From Candidatus Kuenenia stuttgartensis (GTDB lineage Bacteria > Planctomycetota > Planctomycetia > Isosphaerales > Isosphaeraceae), in assembly GCA_945872325.1 (NCBI GenBank), contig CAMBZY010000020.1, positions 1 through 15,175 on the forward strand: 15,175 nucleotides of DNA, written 5' to 3'. The notes under the pieces were generated by a model. That model was not told the origin of the DNA. It did no database searches and saw nothing but the letters and a program-made list of their open reading frames with translations. Shown in pieces: positions 13,060-15,175 of this stretch. Position 1 is the stretch's first letter; each line of letters opens with the position of its first letter. Both the position numbers and the translations under genes were made by a program.

Positions 13060-14745
13060 TTAGCCAAGACTGACCATATCGCGTGAACCGTCAGGATCTT
13101 CCACAAGTGAGAGCAACAGGGAACGCGTTTTGTCGCGTGTTTCGCCAATCGCTGTTACATAAACAGCGGGTTCATCCTTCACAGGACACTCGTGCTCGCA
13201 GATCCCGCAGCCGATGCACTTTTCAGGGTCGATATAGGGGCGTTTCAGTTGCAGGGTTTTGCCCCAGCGGTCGGTGATTTCGATGTTCCGCGTGAAGATG
13301 GCCTTCGGGCTTGTCGGGCAGACTTCTTCGCAGACCACGCAGTCGGTATCCATGGCCCATGGGAGGCATCGGCCACGCTCATAAAAAGCGGTGCCGGTTT
13401 TGATGGGGCCCTTGTATTCAAAGGGGCCGACTCCGAGTTTCTCGGCGATCGAGATTTCGCGGATCGCGCCTGTCGGGCAAACCTGACTGCACAAAGTACA
13501 GTTCAGCTCGCACCAGCCCATCTTGGAGATCATGATCGGTGTCCAAAGCCCTAAAACACCGGCTTCGAACAAGGCGGGCTGGAGGACGTTGGTCGGACAG
13601 ACCCGAATACACTGATCGCACTTGATGCAGCGACGCAGGAATTCATCTTCGGCCACCGAGCCAGGAGGACGGATCACATATCGTGAAAAGTTCTTGCGAA
13701 CTCCGCCCGAAAGCTTGGCCATCGGGAAGAAAATGGATCCGAAAATACCGGCCAGAAGCACCTGACGGCGACCAACGGCGGGCCAGGTGATTTCGCTCGC
13801 CTTACGCGGGAGGAAGCGGTAAGTCAGTGCATCGTGAGGGCAATCTTCAATACAGTTGAGGCAGACAAAGCACTCGCTTTTTCGCAGGTCTTTGTGAGGG
13901 TCAGAGGCCCCCTCGCAATTCTTCAGACAAAGGTCGCAGTCGGTACATCGAACGGGGTCACGGTCGATTCGCCATAATGAAAATCGGCTCAGAATGCCCA
14001 GGAGAGCACCCAGAGGGCAGACTGCTCGACAGAAGAACCGTGGGATCCACCAGTTAGCGACTAGAAAACCGGCAAAAATCAGGCCGACAATCCATGCATA
14101 CCAGTATTCGCGAGGCTCTGTGTAAATGCTTTCGGTCGCAATGTGGGCGATCGGTAGGACGCTTGTGGTCATGGACCGAACGGTCAGGGCGATTGGATCG
14201 AGGAGGCCGATCTGGAGGTTTGAGCCGCCTTCTTTATACTGATCGGCGGCGTTTCCAAATCCATAAATCAAGGCTCTGACGGGACGTGTGACCAATGAGC
14301 CGGTGTCGGTGCTCCATGCGGATGCGACTTCGCCGGGTGTGGCGATCAGGGCTGGGAGGATCCAGGCGCCGGCCATGACCAACATCACGGCCAGGATGTA
14401 ATATTTTATCGAATACCACCAGCGGTATCGGTTGACCTCAATCAATTGCTTGGTGTTACGGCGGTTACCAATGAATCCGAAGAAGTGGTGGAGGATGCCG
14501 AATGGGCACATCCAGTTGCACCAGACCCGGCCAAACATCATGGTCACGCCGAGTACGAAGACGCCCCACCAGAGGTTGCGATAGATGGTGTGGGTGGTCA
14601 GTGCAGTGCTGACGGCGACCAGTGGTGTGGCTTCGAGGAAGAACGAAACCGGCCAGCCTTTGAGGTAACGAAGATCTGTGATCAGCAGAAAGAACAGGAA
14701 GAGGCCGAGGAAAAGCACCTCATAGGCCCGTCGAATTTTTACCAT
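13060..14745 (-). CDS. NapH-NapG/MauM-type fusion: membrane-bound poly-[4Fe-4S] electron-transfer protein
   Basis: A 561-residue protein from ATG 14745, with AGGA and GGGAG just upstream. Residues 1-~315 are NapH-like: hydrophobic segments near 8-27, 58-72, 113-134 and 215-234; the paired motifs 'WCNWMCPFG' (75-83) and 'FCRAVCPLG' (238-246); then two ferredoxin clusters (Cys267/270/273/277 and 292/295/298/302). At 326-345 is 'RRQVLLAGIFGSIFFPMAKL', a Tat-like RR motif with a hydrophobic stretch. Residues ~356-561 are NapG/MauM-like, starting 'IRPPGSVAEDEFLRRCIKC', with four cluster motifs (Cys373/376/379/383; 412/416/419/423; 460/469/472/476; 510/513/516/520). In nitrate reductase systems NapH and NapG are separate quinol-dehydrogenase subunits; here they form one chain with up to six clusters. 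No napA, nosZ or mau gene is near, so the electron acceptor is unknown. Confidence 0.83.
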   Translation of the reverse strand: MVKIRRAYEVLFLGLFLFFLLITDLRYLKGWPVSFFLEATPLVAVSTALTTHTIYRNLWWGVFVLGVTMMFGRVWCNWMCPFGILHHFFGFIGNRRNTKQLIEVNRYRWWYSIKYYILAVMLVMAGAWILPALIATPGEVASAWSTDTGSLVTRPVRALIYGFGNAADQYKEGGSNLQIGLLDPIALTVRSMTTSVLPIAHIATESIYTEPREYWYAWIVGLIFAGFLVANWWIPRFFCRAVCPLGALLGILSRFSLWRIDRDPVRCTDCDLCLKNCEGASDPHKDLRKSECFVCLNCIEDCPHDALTYRFLPRKASEITWPAVGRRQVLLAGIFGSIFFPMAKLSGGVRKNFSRYVIRPPGSVAEDEFLRRCIKCDQCIRVCPTNVLQPALFEAGVLGLWTPIMISKMGWCELNCTLCSQVCPTGAIREISIAEKLGVGPFEYKGPIKTGTAFYERGRCLPWAMDTDCVVCEEVCPTSPKAIFTRNIEITDRWGKTLQLKRPYIDPEKCIGCGICEHECPVKDEPAVYVTAIGETRDKTRSLLLSLVEDPDGSRDMVSLG

Positions 14746-14877
14746 GTTCCTGAAAACTCCCTGAAATCACTTGGAGGGCGGCGGAATGAGAGGAATCGAT
14801 TGGGCCATCAGTGATTTGTATCAATTTATCATGATTTGGCCGATCATCCAAGATGATTGACCTCGAAGTTGAACAAA

Positions 14878-15175
14878 TCAGCCCGGTTCTTTGAAAATGA
14901 CGCTTAGGTTTAAGATAAATCCAGGCAAAATCGTCTCTCCGGAAAGTTGCGGGGGATTGATCAGCGATTCCGGTGATTCCTGCCCCAACCGATAAATCAT
15001 GACGGTTTTTGTCGATGGATCGATCAGCCAGCCGAGTTTTGAGCCGTTGGTCATGTACTCCTGCATCTTTGATTGAAGGGTGGTCAAAGAATCGCTGGGC
15101 GATCGCAGTTCGACGACGAAATCAGGGCAGATTCTGGCGAATCCGGACCGATCATCGGCGCTGAGGCTGGTCCAG
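14878..15175 (-). CDS. Uma2-family (DUF820) putative restriction endonuclease-like protein, 5' truncated by window edge
   Basis: The frame is open from the window edge (first full codon 15172-15174, Trp) to TGA at 14878-14880, about 99 codons. The upstream part carries 'ICPDFVVELRSPSDS', whose Asp and Glu belong to a PD-(D/E)xK nuclease site, followed by 'LQSKMQEYMTNGSKLGWLIDP' with the Lys. The end, 'TVMIYRLGQESPE...LPGFILNLSVIF', is standard for Uma2. An internal TTG at 15087 is not the true start, since the catalytic Asp/Glu lie upstream of it. Uma2 proteins occur in many copies in planctomycetes and cyanobacteria; their cellular role is not settled. A weak 6-bp hairpin (ATCATC/GATGAT around CAA) lies between this gene and the NapH/NapG gene. 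Confidence 0.85.
   Translation of the reverse strand, partial: WTSLSADDRSGFARICPDFVVELRSPSDSLTTLQSKMQEYMTNGSKLGWLIDPSTKTVMIYRLGQESPESLINPPQLSGETILPGFILNLSVIFKEPG

Noticed and set aside
12960..13148. 62-codon minus-strand frame between the NYN and NapH/NapG genes
   Set aside because: Overlaps the 3' end of the iron-sulfur gene in another frame, has no ribosome binding site and no recognisable motif.
14878..15087. A complete 69-residue Uma2-like gene starting at TTG 15087
   Set aside because: The same frame stays open to the window edge and contains the catalytic 'CPDFVVEL' segment upstream, so the short version is only the tail of a truncated gene.

Overview
The window reads as chromosomal DNA of a planctomycete, probably close to Planctopirus/Planctomyces. 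This is an inference from gene content, not a database match. Pointers are a DUF1080 (3-keto-disaccharide hydrolase-like) secreted protein, an FG-GAP protein with a planctomycete-style 'LE.(K/R).L' N-terminal motif, a large LptD (hence an LPS-type outer membrane), a Uma2 nuclease, a single-chain NapH-NapG iron-sulfur protein, and moderate GC with no obvious compositional islands. No tRNA, rRNA, CRISPR, IS element or phage gene was seen.

Layout. Bases 1-611 (+) hold the 3' two-thirds of a ChbG/YdjC-type deacetylase, followed by a terminator-like hairpin and a 450-bp non-coding stretch with a large imperfect palindrome. Two minus-strand genes follow: a secreted DUF1080 protein (1066-2160) and a baeRF family 3 (eRF1-like) protein (2345-3472), separated by a strong hairpin. 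A divergent intergenic region leads to a secreted N,N-dimethylformamidase-like protein (3868-5379, +). It converges on a probable operon on the minus strand: LptD (9791-6057), then a diacylglycerol-kinase-like protein (6019-5396). The two convergent stop codons lie inside one shared hairpin. Divergent from lptD is a seven-repeat FG-GAP protein (10259-11848, +). After it comes a convergent intergenic region packed with short palindromic repeats, then minus-strand genes for a NYN-domain nuclease (12920-12246), a NapH/NapG fusion (14745-13060) and a Uma2 endonuclease cut by the window edge (15175-14878).

How the genes relate. LptD (LPS insertion) and the DgkA-like kinase (recycling of diacylglycerol or another lipid alcohol) would both act on envelope lipids and are 37 bp apart. 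Several other products are predicted to be exported (DUF1080, DMFase-like, FG-GAP). The remaining genes look like independent housekeeping or accessory genes: translation/RNA (baeRF3, NYN), electron transfer (NapH-NapG) and Uma2. I do not see a clear multi-gene undescribed system. The most notable items are the baeRF3 protein, the one-polypeptide NapH-NapG conduit, the cysteine-free proline-rich LptD, the DgkA-like protein with both metal-ligand glutamates changed to aspartate, and two palindromic repeat clusters, each in a gap between convergent genes.
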